A DNA stretch of 64,000 nt from JBBTXJ01 sp964636345 (GCA_964636345.1 CAZWRL010000001.1:16707-80706); one strand, 5' to 3'; numbered from the stretch's first letter, positions 1 to 8,687 are shown. The notes: a model not told the origin generated them from the sequence alone. A program made the numbers and translations.

Positions 1-725
1 ACACTAATATCACGATGAATAATTTACTCGTGGTATTCAGTGTGCGTGATTTGGAAGATGAATTGCGGCCGGTGGGGATTTTCACGATTGTAAATTATAT
101 TTGGAATGTGGTGCGCTCCGAGCGAAAGAAGCGCGTGCTGGTGGTTGATGAGGCGTGGTGGCTCATGCAACATGAGGATTCCGCGCGGTTTATTTTCACG
201 CTCGCGAAACGTTGTCGTAAATATTTTTTGGGCATTACCACCATCACGCAGGATGTGGCCGACTTTTTGGGGTCGCAGTACGGACGCGCGATTGTGACGA
301 ACTCGCAGATGCAATTGTTGTTGAAGCAATCAACGGCCTCCGTAGATAAATTGGTTGAGGTTTTTATGTTAACGCAGGGCGAGAAGTTTTTACTGTTGGA
401 GTCAGGAGTGGGCGAGGGTATTTTCTTTGCCGGACCGCGTCACGCCGCGATTAAAATTATTGCTTCCTATAATGAGGATAAATTGGTAACGACGAATCCG
501 GAGCAGTTGCTCGCGATTGATAAATCCAAAAAAGCGTTTAAGGAGATGATACAAACAAAAGAGACGACGCCAGCGGCGAGTGCTCCCGCACCAGAACCGG
601 CGCCTAAGGAAGAGCCGAAAGAAGAGCCGAAAGAAATGGCAGTGGAAACACCGGCTGAAGTAGTGGCCGTGGCACCGGAAGCCGTGGTTGCGCCTGCACC
701 GGCGCCGGAAGCGCCTAAAACATAA
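1..725 (+). CDS. VirB4/TraC-like type IV secretion or pilus ATPase, C-terminal part
   Basis: This is the C-terminal end of an AAA+ ATPase of the VirB4/TraC type, which powers DNA or protein transfer or pilus assembly at the inner membrane. The frame is open back to base 3, so the true start, with the Walker A motif, lies upstream of the window. The visible Walker B is KRVLVVDEAWWLM, followed by the typical TITQD segment and a TNSQMQLLLKQS segment as seen in VirB4 proteins. From about 180 codons after the first in-window ATG the protein ends in a low-complexity Pro/Ala/Glu tail with repeated KEEPKEEP, probably disordered. The next gene starts 5 bp downstream, so they form one transcription unit. 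The family call is firm; whether it serves conjugation, secretion or a pilus cannot be seen. Confidence 0.85.
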   Translation, partial: TNITMNNLLVVFSVRDLEDELRPVGIFTIVNYIWNVVRSERKKRVLVVDEAWWLMQHEDSARFIFTLAKRCRKYFLGITTITQDVADFLGSQYGRAIVTNSQMQLLLKQSTASVDKLVEVFMLTQGEKFLLLESGVGEGIFFAGPRHAAIKIIASYNEDKLVTTNPEQLLAIDKSKKAFKEMIQTKETTPAASAPAPEPAPKEEPKEEPKEMAVETPAEVVAVAPEAVVAPAPAPEAPKT

Positions 726-730
726 CGCCT

Positions 731-1297
731 ATGCTTTTTACTGAACGACGCCCACTCATGATTGGACTTATCGTGTTATCCGCGGTTGTGGTTGTGGTGG
801 TTGTGATTTTTATTGTTCGTTTTGCGCGGAGTGGCGACTCGGGCGGAGAAGCAGTCAAGCCGACACCTGCTAAAATAGCTGGTACATCATCGGATGGCGC
901 GGTGGTGCCACCAAAAGATTTTGATAAACAAACGGTTGAAAGTTTGGCTCGTCTTTTTGTTGAACGGATTGGCAGTTATTCAAATCAGAGTAATTTTCAA
1001 AATTTGAATGATGTGGCAAGTTTGCTGACGCCACGAGCGCGTACGTGGGCCGATGGTTTGAAGAAAACGCAAGATACCAGCGCGGGGTATCGCGGGATAA
1101 CGACAAAAGCGTTGACCGCGGAGACCACTGACTGGAAACCACGTGAGAGCGCGCGCGTGCGTATTGCAACGCAACGACAGGAGGAGCGTGATGGTGCCTT
1201 GCCACAGTTGCAGTATCAGGATGCTGAAGTGCGCTTGGTTTTTCAGGGTGACTCGTGGCTGGTTGATGAAATGGTATGGAAGGATGTTCAGCCATGA
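731..1297 (+). CDS. Single-pass membrane protein with possible NTF2/VirB8-like outer domain
   Basis: This protein of 188 residues has one strongly hydrophobic segment at about residues 9-30 (a long run of Val) and a soluble remainder that would lie outside the membrane. The soluble part after residue 70 (ESLARLFVERIG, then a region ending DSWLVDEMVWKD) has the look of an NTF2-like fold as in VirB8 or Tim44-type domains; this is an impression from the pattern, not a match. It sits 5 bp after the VirB4-like ATPase and overlaps comF by 14 bp. The context suggests an accessory of the same secretion or pilus machine. The function is otherwise unknown. Confidence 0.7.
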   Translation: MLFTERRPLMIGLIVLSAVVVVVVVIFIVRFARSGDSGGEAVKPTPAKIAGTSSDGAVVPPKDFDKQTVESLARLFVERIGSYSNQSNFQNLNDVASLLTPRARTWADGLKKTQDTSAGYRGITTKALTAETTDWKPRESARVRIATQRQEERDGALPQLQYQDAEVRLVFQGDSWLVDEMVWKDVQP

Positions 1298-1943
1298 GTG
1301 CGTGACACAATGGTTTTTTGATCGCTTGTTTCCGCTTTCTTGTTTTGGTTGTGAAAAGGAAGGGTGCTGGGTGTGTGGCGCGTGCGAAGACGCGCTTGTG
1401 TTTTTACCGCCGGTATGGCAGGGAGCTCCTATGCCACTCCGCGGAAGCACCGCTGTTTTTACCTATGACCAGCCGGTGGTGCGTTCCATGGTGATGGCGC
1501 TCAAATATCAGTATGCGGAATTGGTAGTTCCGGTGATGGGCGGTTTGATTGCTCGGTGGCTCTCGGACGGCGGCAGAGAAATGTTTCCCGCGAATGGCGT
1601 TATTGTTCCGGTGCCGCTCCACCCGCGACGGTATGCCTTACGCGGATTTAATCAGGCGGAATTGATTGCCCAGGAGCTTGGCCGCCTTCTTGGTCAACCG
1701 GTCGTTTGTCTCCTGAAGCGCACACGCGCTACGCGCCATCAAACACTGCAAACGCGTCTTTTGAGATGGCAAAATGTTGATGGCGCTTTTGCGGTGGCTG
1801 ATGATGCGGTGATTGATGGAAGGCCGGTTATTATTGTTGATGATGTGACCACAACCGGCGCAACGCTTGCCGCATGCGCACGGCCGCTTATGGCGGCAGG
1901 CGTTCAGAAAATATACAGCTTTGCCTTTGCGCGTGAGTTATGA
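1284..1943 (+). CDS. comF: ComF-like phosphoribosyltransferase family protein
   Basis: This is a ComF family protein (219 residues), linked in other bacteria to DNA uptake and acting in the cytoplasm. The N-terminus carries the four-cysteine zinc motif (CFGCEKEGCWVCGAC, about residues 14-28). The C-terminus has the phosphoribosyltransferase signature VIIVDDVTTTGATL. The chosen ATG overlaps the previous gene by 14 bp; a GTG at 1302 is a possible alternative, still upstream of the zinc motif. An upstream extension in the same frame is only the shadow of the previous gene. The neighbouring VirB4-like ATPase makes a DNA-uptake or pilus context plausible. The stop overlaps the convergent gene by 6 bp. 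Confidence 0.9.
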   Translation: MFSHECVTQWFFDRLFPLSCFGCEKEGCWVCGACEDALVFLPPVWQGAPMPLRGSTAVFTYDQPVVRSMVMALKYQYAELVVPVMGGLIARWLSDGGREMFPANGVIVPVPLHPRRYALRGFNQAELIAQELGRLLGQPVVCLLKRTRATRHQTLQTRLLRWQNVDGAFAVADDAVIDGRPVIIVDDVTTTGATLAACARPLMAAGVQKIYSFAFAREL

Positions 1944-2687
1944 TTGTTTGGCCGAGAAGGCAATAATCGCGCGCATTTGCGCGAGGAGGATCGTGATCCG
2001 TTTTTTTAAGGGAAATGCATCGGGCATTTCCGTACAGATTGAAAATTGCGCGCCGGATTTGTGCGCATATTCCTCACCCGAGCCATCGGAGCGGGGATTC
2101 AGCACCAGGCCATCATTTCCGCGATGCCTGTAGATACGTTTTTTGGTAACCACCGTGCCGTATTTTTTTGCGATTTTGATGAGGTTGCGATAGATGACGG
2201 GTTCGTGCGGTTCACGGGTGTAGGCAAAAAGATAGGAGCCGCGTTGTTCTTCGTCCTCATGGAGGGCGGCGAAGAAAAAGAGTGATTCCGCGGCGAGCGC
2301 TTTTTTTAGAAGTATATTTTCCGGCGCCGGTTGGTGATCAAGAAAATGGCGATTGAGATTTCGATTATCCTCATTACGATACTGATGTCGGTCAAAACCG
2401 TATGGGTTAACGAGCGGGAAGATGATAATCTTGATGTGCGCGGGGAGACGCGGTATTCGTTTGAGGAATGCAACGATTGCCCACGGACCTGACTCTTCGT
2501 CGCCATGAATGCCGGCAGAGAAACAGATAACGCGCTTGGCGCGCGCGGGGTTACCGAGCGTCACTTGATAGAGCGGATATTCGTGGTTTTTTCCTACCAT
2601 GCCAAGCGTGGTGAGTGGGATTTTTTTCCGTTCGCACACGCGTTGCAACTCCCGGATATAGGGAGTGTAGTTTCCGGTTTTTTGCAT
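1938..2687 (-). CDS. M14-family zinc carboxypeptidase / succinylglutamate desuccinylase-like protein
   Basis: This zinc hydrolase has 249 residues. The visible metal ligands fit the M14 pattern: H61 and E64 in GIHGDEES, and H143 in ALHEDEEQ. NRNLNR at 108-113 supplies the substrate-binding Asn/Arg, and E220 in FSICTEMP is the likely catalytic Glu. Family members remove C-terminal amino acids or acyl groups from small peptides or amino acids. There is no signal peptide, so it acts in the cytoplasm. It lies 5 bp downstream of a PurD-like ATP-grasp ligase on the same strand, which suggests that one enzyme makes and the other cuts an amide bond in the same small molecule. The substrate is unknown. 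Confidence 0.8.
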   Translation of the reverse strand: MQKTGNYTPYIRELQRVCERKKIPLTTLGMVGKNHEYPLYQVTLGNPARAKRVICFSAGIHGDEESGPWAIVAFLKRIPRLPAHIKIIIFPLVNPYGFDRHQYRNEDNRNLNRHFLDHQPAPENILLKKALAAESLFFFAALHEDEEQRGSYLFAYTREPHEPVIYRNLIKIAKKYGTVVTKKRIYRHRGNDGLVLNPRSDGSGEEYAHKSGAQFSICTEMPDAFPLKKRITILLAQMRAIIAFSAKQS

Positions 2688-2692
2688 AGCGC

Positions 2693-3982
2693 TTACATTT
2701 CGCGTAGATACCCCCAGGTGTGGAGGCGGTCACTATCCTCAAACCAACGATCGCCAATATCCGTGCGATAATACATGTGAGGAATAATAATGTTTTGAAT
2801 GCGACGATAGACCTGATCTTGTGTTTGTTTTACCGTATTGCCCGAGCCGCAGACGACGAGCACCACGCCGGAGGTGCCGGTAACGAGCCATTCGTCGTTC
2901 ACTAATTTGACGTCTTCAATGTGCACGCCTTCGGGCGGTTTCTTGAAATAGATGATGGAGTCCTTGGATTTTATCTCAAACGTTTTTTTGTCAGTGAAAG
3001 GGAAGGGCGGCACCACCAGACGCACGCCAATTTGGAAACCGCTTTTCACTTTTAATTTTGGATCATGCCCGGCGGCAAGTTCATAGAGGAATTCGCCCAT
3101 GGGCGTCACCATACCTTCATGTTGAATGAAAATAGTTGGGTAGCCAAAACGCGAGGTGAACTCCAATGGATAAATGCCGTGGCCATTCACGATGCAGTTA
3201 ATATCCATGTATCCCACATACCCCTCTTCCGCGAATTTTGATTCCAGTTTTTTGAGCGTTTGGTTAAAGAGGCGGTTGGGCCCGCTCCAAAACATGAGTG
3301 TTCCCATCTCGCCGGTTGAAGGCCCCAAATTGCCTGGGAATAATTTTTTGTGTTCAAAATTAACATTGATGGGATAGACAAATTCTTTGCCGTTAAAGAA
3401 CGCGCCCACAGCAACTTCAACGCCAGTCACGCGTTTTTGCAGTTGGAAATCCGGCATTTTTTTGGTCCATCCTTTTTTGTAATCGCCAAGTACCTGAACC
3501 ACATCGCGGCCGTCTTCTTCCTCGCCCACAAAGAGGAGTCCTTTGATGACTGATGATTCACCGTTTGGTTTAATGACGTAGCGGCCGGGGTTCGCGCGGA
3601 CAAATTCAATAGCCAGATCAAACGAGGTAAAATTTTGATAGGGAATGATATTGACGCCCACTTTTTTTAGTTCTTCTTGGCCAAACGGACGGTCATCCTC
3701 AAGCATATCCGTGTACGGCGTGCCGCCTACCACCAGCTTGCCACGCTCCCGCACTTTTTTTGCTTTGAGTCCCTGGCCGAGCACGTCATCAAAAATAACA
3801 ATATCCGCCCAATCAAGTTCTGCCTCCCAGTTGTCCACTTTTGGCACAAAGCCATCCGCCACTTCCCGTTCTTCCGGTTCTTCAGTGTAATATTTTACCT
3901 CGTGTCCTTCTTTGATAATCTGCCAGGCGATGTCTCCAATCAAACCATCTATGGAGACAAACAGAAATTTTTTTGATTCCAT
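2693..3982 (-). CDS. PurD-like ATP-grasp ligase
   Basis: This 429-residue ATP-grasp enzyme resembles phosphoribosylamine-glycine ligase. Family-like landmarks are RYVIKPNGESS (ATP-grasp lysine strand), GNLGPSTGEMGT (compare GDTGPNTGGMG in PurD), YPLEFTSRFGYPT (compare VIEFNARFGDPE) and a C-terminal YYRTDIGDRW. The Asp-Pro-Glu after the RFG motif is replaced by Tyr-Pro-Thr, so the substrate may not be glycine plus phosphoribosylamine. No other purine-pathway gene is in the window. It is the first gene of a two-gene unit with the M14-like hydrolase. I infer an amide or peptide ligase of unknown substrate; true PurD is the main alternative. Confidence 0.75.
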   Translation of the reverse strand: MESKKFLFVSIDGLIGDIAWQIIKEGHEVKYYTEEPEEREVADGFVPKVDNWEAELDWADIVIFDDVLGQGLKAKKVRERGKLVVGGTPYTDMLEDDRPFGQEELKKVGVNIIPYQNFTSFDLAIEFVRANPGRYVIKPNGESSVIKGLLFVGEEEDGRDVVQVLGDYKKGWTKKMPDFQLQKRVTGVEVAVGAFFNGKEFVYPINVNFEHKKLFPGNLGPSTGEMGTLMFWSGPNRLFNQTLKKLESKFAEEGYVGYMDINCIVNGHGIYPLEFTSRFGYPTIFIQHEGMVTPMGEFLYELAAGHDPKLKVKSGFQIGVRLVVPPFPFTDKKTFEIKSKDSIIYFKKPPEGVHIEDVKLVNDEWLVTGTSGVVLVVCGSGNTVKQTQDQVYRRIQNIIIPHMYYRTDIGDRWFEDSDRLHTWGYLREM

Positions 3983-4043
3983 CGGTTTTCATTAGAAATA
4001 AATGACATGATGATTGTAGCAAAGTGGCGATTATTTTTCAAAC

Positions 4044-4069
4044 AAAAACCCCGACGCGTCGGGGTTTTT
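4044..4069 (-). terminator. Rho-independent terminator, symmetric
   Basis: A perfect inverted repeat (AAAAACCCCGACG/CGTCGGGGTTTTT) with A and T tracts on both sides lies just after the stop of the small membrane protein on the minus strand. It would end that transcript before the PurD-like gene. Confidence 0.85.
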
Positions 4070-4084
4070 GGTACGATGCTCTTT

Positions 4085-4378
4085 TTACGGTGCCGGTTGC
4101 GCCGGTGTGCCCGTTGCGGTGACGGCCGTGGTGGTTGCCGTTTCAGAGGGTGAAACAGGCGCGGCGTTACGGTTTTTATAGGCGGTGTAGCCGCCCCACG
4201 CAATGAGCGCAAGGACAATGAGCCAAATAAGGCCGCGTACAAAGCCACCGCCTTCTTTGTGAGAGTCCCTATCGCGCTGATTCCGCGTGGGCTCTGAAGC
4301 ATCAGGTGCGCGCGCCTCGTCTTCCTTTTCGATGTCGTCTTCCACCTCCAACTTCTCTTGATCTCTGGGTTCGTCCAT
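4085..4378 (-). CDS. Small single-pass membrane protein with acidic N-terminus
   Basis: This is a hypothetical protein of 97 residues from the chosen start (MDEPRDQEKLEVEDD). A second ATG nine codons upstream at 4405 is possible. The N-terminal 45 residues are highly charged, then comes one membrane helix (about 46-66, GLIWLIVLALIAWGGY) and a Ser/Thr/Pro/Ala-rich outer tail. No family was recognised. It forms a single-gene unit between typA (divergent) and a strong terminator. Confidence 0.6.
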   Translation of the reverse strand: MDEPRDQEKLEVEDDIEKEDEARAPDASEPTRNQRDRDSHKEGGGFVRGLIWLIVLALIAWGGYTAYKNRNAAPVSPSETATTTAVTATGTPAQPAP

Positions 4379-4533
4379 AGAAATGGGGATAATAAATAAA
4401 GCCATGAAAACTGCCTTCAGCTTAGCAAAGGGGGTAAAAACGTGTAAATAGGGGGCTGTGTACAGTTTATTTGTATCTGTTTTTACCGAGGCCGGAGCTC
4501 TTTACATGCGTGAATAGTTGTGGTATTATTGAT

Positions 4534-4550
4534 TGTCTCTCTGGGAGACA
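4534..4550 (+). promoter_or_regulatory. Short hairpin in the typA leader
   Basis: TGTCTC and GAGACA form a 6-bp stem with a TCTGG loop, 13 bases before the typA ATG. A TATTAT box lies about 35 bases upstream of the ATG. Such a hairpin could affect initiation, but no regulatory class is recognised. Confidence 0.3.
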
Positions 4551-4563
4551 CTGTTTTGTCATT

Positions 4564-6348
4564 ATGAATGCTATTAGAAACGTTGCTATCATCGCTCACG
4601 TTGACCATGGGAAGACTACGTTGGTTGACGCGCTTTTACATCGTTCAAAAACGCAGCTCTCCAAAAAAAATGCGGATGCTATCTGCATCATGGATTCAAA
4701 TGAGCTTGAGCGCGAGCGCGGTATTACCATTTTTGCCAAAAATGCCGCGGTTTTTTGGGGCGACACAAAAATTAATATCATTGACACGCCGGGCCACGCG
4801 GATTTTGGCGGCGAGGTGGAGCGCGTGCTCAACATGGCTGATGGGTGTCTTCTTTTGGTTGATGCCAAAGAAGGGCCCATGCCGCAGACGCGTTTTGTGA
4901 TGCGGAAGGCCTTGGCGCTTGGATTAAAAATTATTGTGGTGGTGAATAAAATAGATAAGCCGGACGCGCGGCCGGATTTTGTGCTGAACAAAGTGTTTGA
5001 ATTATTTGTGGAATTGGGCGCCGAGGCCCAGGCGCTTGACTTTCCGGTTTTGTACGCGTCCGCAAAAAAAGAAAAGGCGGGTTTGGGACGGGATTTGAAG
5101 GACATGACGGATGTTGATCCTATTTTTGACGCAATTATTAAATATATTTCCGCGCCAGCCGGTGATGCGGCGCTTCCGCTTCAAATGCGCGTGGTTACGT
5201 TAACTAAAGACGATTTCAAAGGCCGCATCGGCACGGGCAGAATTTATAATGGTGTCATTCGCGCGGGGCAAGAGGTGGCGCATATTAATCGCGCGGGAGT
5301 GACGCGGAAATATCGTTTGGTGTCACTCATGACGCTTTTGGGACTTGAGCGTATAGAAATTAAAGAAGCATCGGCCGGGGATATTGTTGCAATCGCGGGC
5401 GTTCCCGATGTGGTGAGCGGGGAAACGATTGCGGATCCAGCAAATCCCGTAGCGTTGCCGCTACTTGCTATTGAAGAGCCCACCGTGAAAATGACATTCG
5501 CGGTCAACGATTCTCCGTTTGCCGGTAAGGAGGGGGAGTACACCACGTCGCGTCAAATTCGTGAGCGTCTGTACACGGAGCTTGAAACGGATATGGCGCT
5601 TCGTGTTATTGATGGTACGCAGGGTGATTGGATTGTGTCCGGGCGCGGCGAATTACATTTGGCAATTTTGATTGAACGCATGCGGCGTGAGGGGTTTGAA
5701 TTTCAGGTTTCCTCGCCTGAAGTTATTTATAAAGAAGTTGGTGGTAAAAAATTGGCGCCGTATGAGCGTGTGTATATTGAGGTGCCGGAAGCGTATCAGG
5801 GAATTGTGATACAGAAATTAGGCAGTCGTCGCGGTAAACTGCAGGAAATGCGGGTGGAAAATGGCGTAGTATTTTTGGAATTCACGATTCCAACGCGAGG
5901 ACTTTTTGGTTATCGCAGTGAATTTTTGACGGATACGCGGGGTTTGGGGATTATCAATACGCTTTTTGAGGAGTATCAACCGGTGGATTCCAGCGAGTGG
6001 CAGACACGCGAAAAAGGTTCACTGGTTGCGCATGAGACGGGTACCACACAATTGTACGGACTGCTTGCTGTACAAGATAGAGGAGTGTTATTTTTTGGGT
6101 CGGCAGTTCCTGTCTACGAGGGGCAGGTGGTGGGGCAGAACACGCGCGCGGGCGATATGCGCGTGAATGTATGCAAAGAAAAACGGTTATCTAACATGCG
6201 CTCAAAAGGCGATGGTTCAAGTGAGCATTTCAACGAACCGCGGATTATGGGTCTTGAAGATGCGTTGGAGTACATCGCGCCTGATGAACTGGTGGAAGTG
6301 ACGCCAAAAAATGTTCGTATCCGCAAAAGAGATTTGTTGAAACGGTAA
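4564..6348 (+). CDS. typA: Translational GTPase TypA/BipA
   Basis: This ribosome-associated GTPase (594 residues) is involved in ribosome assembly and stress adaptation. It shows the full GTPase set: G1 AHVDHGKTT (11-19), the switch region ERERGITI, G3 DTPGHADF, G4 NKID and G5 SAK. EF-G-like domains follow, then the BipA-specific C-terminus. The start was set at the ATG before NAIRNVAIIAHVDHGK, as in the family; the upstream in-frame extension is not conserved in type. It is monocistronic with its own leader, and the convergent tRNA-Ser lies 37 bp after the stop. Confidence 0.95.
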   Translation: MNAIRNVAIIAHVDHGKTTLVDALLHRSKTQLSKKNADAICIMDSNELERERGITIFAKNAAVFWGDTKINIIDTPGHADFGGEVERVLNMADGCLLLVDAKEGPMPQTRFVMRKALALGLKIIVVVNKIDKPDARPDFVLNKVFELFVELGAEAQALDFPVLYASAKKEKAGLGRDLKDMTDVDPIFDAIIKYISAPAGDAALPLQMRVVTLTKDDFKGRIGTGRIYNGVIRAGQEVAHINRAGVTRKYRLVSLMTLLGLERIEIKEASAGDIVAIAGVPDVVSGETIADPANPVALPLLAIEEPTVKMTFAVNDSPFAGKEGEYTTSRQIRERLYTELETDMALRVIDGTQGDWIVSGRGELHLAILIERMRREGFEFQVSSPEVIYKEVGGKKLAPYERVYIEVPEAYQGIVIQKLGSRRGKLQEMRVENGVVFLEFTIPTRGLFGYRSEFLTDTRGLGIINTLFEEYQPVDSSEWQTREKGSLVAHETGTTQLYGLLAVQDRGVLFFGSAVPVYEGQVVGQNTRAGDMRVNVCKEKRLSNMRSKGDGSSEHFNEPRIMGLEDALEYIAPDELVEVTPKNVRIRKRDLLKR

Positions 6349-6385
6349 GCGCCGAGGCAACCCTTTCAAATCGCGAAGTTTCTAT

Positions 6386-6475
6386 TGGCGGAGGAGGTGA
6401 GATTCGAACTCACGAGGGCTGTTAGACCCTACCTCGTTAGCAGTGAGGCGCACTAGACCACTATGCGACTCCTCC
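6386..6475 (-). tRNA. tRNA-Ser (GCT)
   Basis: The minus strand folds into a cloverleaf with acceptor GGAGGAG/CTCCTCC, anticodon loop CTGCTAA (anticodon GCT), a long class II variable arm, T loop TTCGAAT and an encoded CCA end. There is no intron. Confidence 0.97.
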
Positions 6476-6528
6476 TGGTGAGAGAATCGTATCATATTTT
6501 TTCGCTTGCGTCAACGTCGCGCGCACGC

Positions 6529-6534
6529 TATACT
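6529..6534 (+). promoter_or_regulatory. -10 box TATACT, probably giving a leaderless mRNA
   Basis: TATACT ends 9 bases before the ATG of the exonuclease gene, leaving almost no room for a 5' leader or ribosome-binding site. No convincing -35 was seen. Confidence 0.5.
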
Positions 6535-6543
6535 CTGCTCACT

Positions 6544-7059
6544 ATGTTTTCCGATAATGTCATCTTCTTCGACGGCGAATTCACCACCCTTGATCCAACC
6601 ACCGGACGGTTGTTGTCGCTCGCGCTCGTGAAACCGAGTGGCGAGTATTTATATCTTGAACTGGAGACCGGCGATGCGCCGGTGCATCCGTGGACCGCAG
6701 AGCATGTTGTGCCGTTGCTCACCACATCAAAAATATCCGATGACGAAGCGCGCCAGAAGATTCGTGAATTCGTCGGTGATGGAAGGCCATTTTTGGTTGC
6801 GAAAACAAATCAGTTTGATTGGGTTTTTCTCGCCAAACTTATTGGTATCCAGAAGAAAGACGAGGGCGGGGACATTTTTAACTGGCGTCCCATTGATTTT
6901 ACCTCAATCCTGTTTTGCCGCGGCATTGATCCGAGCCAGCCAAGCACGGTGCTTGCCAAAGATATGGGCGTTGACATTCCAGAAAATTTTCGCGAACACC
7001 ACGCGCTCTCTGATGCGCAAATGCTCCGCGCGCTCTACTTGAAATTTGCGGCCGCGTAA
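6544..7059 (+). CDS. DEDDh-type 3'-5' exonuclease-like protein
   Basis: This is a 171-residue RNase T/DnaQ-fold protein. FFDGEF near residue 8 gives the first Asp and Glu, the middle region holds QFDW as a likely third acidic position, and HHALSDAQ near the end gives the His and last Asp of a DEDDh active site. Relatives trim RNA or DNA 3' ends (oligoribonuclease, RNase T, DnaQ). The start was set by the DnaQ-like N-terminus and the -10 box just upstream. Which nucleic acid it acts on cannot be told. Confidence 0.75.
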   Translation: MFSDNVIFFDGEFTTLDPTTGRLLSLALVKPSGEYLYLELETGDAPVHPWTAEHVVPLLTTSKISDDEARQKIREFVGDGRPFLVAKTNQFDWVFLAKLIGIQKKDEGGDIFNWRPIDFTSILFCRGIDPSQPSTVLAKDMGVDIPENFREHHALSDAQMLRALYLKFAAA

Positions 7060-7088
7060 CGTTATCCACAAGGAGACCCGTTTCGTGC

Positions 7089-7094
7089 TATACT
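7089..7094 (+). promoter_or_regulatory. -10 box TATACT for the lemA-TPM unit
   Basis: TATACT lies 34 bases before the lemA ATG, in the only gap upstream of this two-gene unit. The -35 region is weak. Confidence 0.45.
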
Positions 7095-7128
7095 GAATGG
7101 GGTCAATCACTTCTTAATTTTTGTTTCT

Positions 7129-7707
7129 ATGGCAGCGCAAAAGTCCACGATTAAGTGGGTTATCATTGGAGCCGTTGTGCTCATTTTGGTTGGGGGTATT
7201 TGGGGTACCTATAATAAACTGGTCACCTCAAATGAGTCCATTGATGGACAATGGGCACAGGTGCAAGCGACGTATCAACGACGTGTTGATTTGATTCCTG
7301 GTCTTGTCAACTCGACACGCGGGTTCTTTAAGCAAGAACAGGCGCTTTACGAGAAAATTACGCAAGCACGCGCGGCATATTCTGGCGCAAAGACGACCGC
7401 GGAACAGGTTTCTGCGGCTAACGTGCTTGAATCAAGCTTGAGCCGCTTGTTAGTGATTGTTGAGTCAAACCCGGAGATTAAGTCAAACCAGGTGGTCACT
7501 AATTTGATGGCGGAGTTGGCTGGCACGGAAAACCGTATTTCAGTAGAACGTATGCGGTTTAATGATGCCGTGCGAAAATATAATGTGGTGGTGAAGCGAT
7601 TCCCCTCAAATATTATCGCCGGTGTTTTCAGCTTTGACGCGCGTGAATTCTTCCAGGCGCAAGAAGGCGCTGATAAGGCAGTACCGGTGAATTTGGATGT
7701 GAATTAA
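7129..7707 (+). CDS. lemA: LemA family membrane protein
   Basis: This LemA protein (192 residues) has an N-terminal membrane helix (about 10-28) followed by the family's helical domain with the signature NKLVTSNESIDGQWAQVQAT and RRVDLIPGLVNS. LemA is predicted to expose its N-terminus outside with a helical cytoplasmic bundle; its biochemical role is not settled. The TPM-domain protein follows 20 bp downstream, the usual partner in many bacteria. Confidence 0.92.
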   Translation: MAAQKSTIKWVIIGAVVLILVGGIWGTYNKLVTSNESIDGQWAQVQATYQRRVDLIPGLVNSTRGFFKQEQALYEKITQARAAYSGAKTTAEQVSAANVLESSLSRLLVIVESNPEIKSNQVVTNLMAELAGTENRISVERMRFNDAVRKYNVVVKRFPSNIIAGVFSFDAREFFQAQEGADKAVPVNLDVN

Positions 7708-7727
7708 GGCGTGATGATGGTATTCGC

Positions 7728-8651
7728 ATGGTTGTATACCTGAAACGCATTGTTATAGGAGCATTACTTGGACTCGCGCTCGTGAGTCCAAGTTTTGCGT
7801 TGGCGCAAAGTGAATTAGTGTTTCCACAGCCGATCGGTTTTGTGAATGATTTCGCAAATTTTTTGCGGTCAGAAACCGAGGGGGCGCTTGAGGCAAAGTT
7901 GGAGGCATTCCAGATGGAAACCGGGCACGAAATTACGGTGGTGACGACGGACAGTTTGCAAGGTACTACTATTGAAGATTTGGCGGTGCGTTGGTTTGAA
8001 CGATGGGGGATCGGAAAAGAACAGGCAGATAACGGTATTTTGATGCTCATTGTTCCCTCGGAGCGTGTCATGCGCATTGAGGTTGGTTATGGCTTGGAGG
8101 GTGCGGTGCCAGACAGCGTTGCACAGCAGGTTGGCGATAACATCGTGACACCAAAATTTCGTGCCGATGATCCGGATGCCGGGGTGACGGCAGGCGTGGA
8201 CGCGCTGATGAAATTGACGCAAGGCGAAGACGTGAGTGCGCTCTTAAATCCCAACGCCAACAGTGAATCACAAATGGGTTTAGTGTTTTTTGTGATTATG
8301 ATTTTTATCTTCGCGTGGATAGTGTATGACCGGATTGCCATGGCACAAAAAATTCAGCCGTTTATGCGAAACCAAGGAACGCGCGGTGTTTTTGTTAGTG
8401 CGTTAAGCGTTGCGGGCGGTTTTATTGCCGGCCTTGCTGGATTTTTACACCCCTTGGCGTGGGCAGGAATTTTTGCGGCAACCGTTGGCGCTTTGATTTT
8501 TTATCTTACGAAAGACGCGGGGAAACACCGTGGCGGCGGTTCGGGTGGCGGATGGTATGCTTCAGGAGGTGGATTTGGTGGCGGAGGCGGGAGTTTTGGC
8601 GGATTTGGTGGCGGTTCTTCCGGCGGTGGCGGTTCTAGCAGTAGGTGGTAA
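7728..8651 (+). CDS. TPM-domain (YgcG-like) membrane protein with Gly-rich tail
   Basis: This protein has 307 residues: a signal peptide (1-27, ending FALAQ), a TPM domain (about 33-150, with GHEITVVTTDSL and ADNGILMLIV), two membrane segments (about 180-200 and 222-255) and a C-terminal Gly/Ser-rich tail. Proteins of this type are paired with LemA and are thought to work at the envelope; TPM domains have been linked to phosphatase activity and photosystem II repair in plants. It ends just before a strong symmetric terminator. Confidence 0.9.
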   Translation: MVVYLKRIVIGALLGLALVSPSFALAQSELVFPQPIGFVNDFANFLRSETEGALEAKLEAFQMETGHEITVVTTDSLQGTTIEDLAVRWFERWGIGKEQADNGILMLIVPSERVMRIEVGYGLEGAVPDSVAQQVGDNIVTPKFRADDPDAGVTAGVDALMKLTQGEDVSALLNPNANSESQMGLVFFVIMIFIFAWIVYDRIAMAQKIQPFMRNQGTRGVFVSALSVAGGFIAGLAGFLHPLAWAGIFAATVGALIFYLTKDAGKHRGGGSGGGWYASGGGFGGGGGSFGGFGGGSSGGGGSSSRW

Positions 8652-8654
8652 TAC

Positions 8655-8686
8655 AAAAAACTCCCCGATCTGTCGGGGAGTTTTTT
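8655..8686. terminator. Bidirectional rho-independent terminator
   Basis: AAAAAACTCCCCGA and TCGGGGAGTTTTTT form a perfect stem between the convergent TPM and SpoU genes, with T tracts in both directions. It serves both. Confidence 0.92.
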
Positions 8687-8687
8687 G

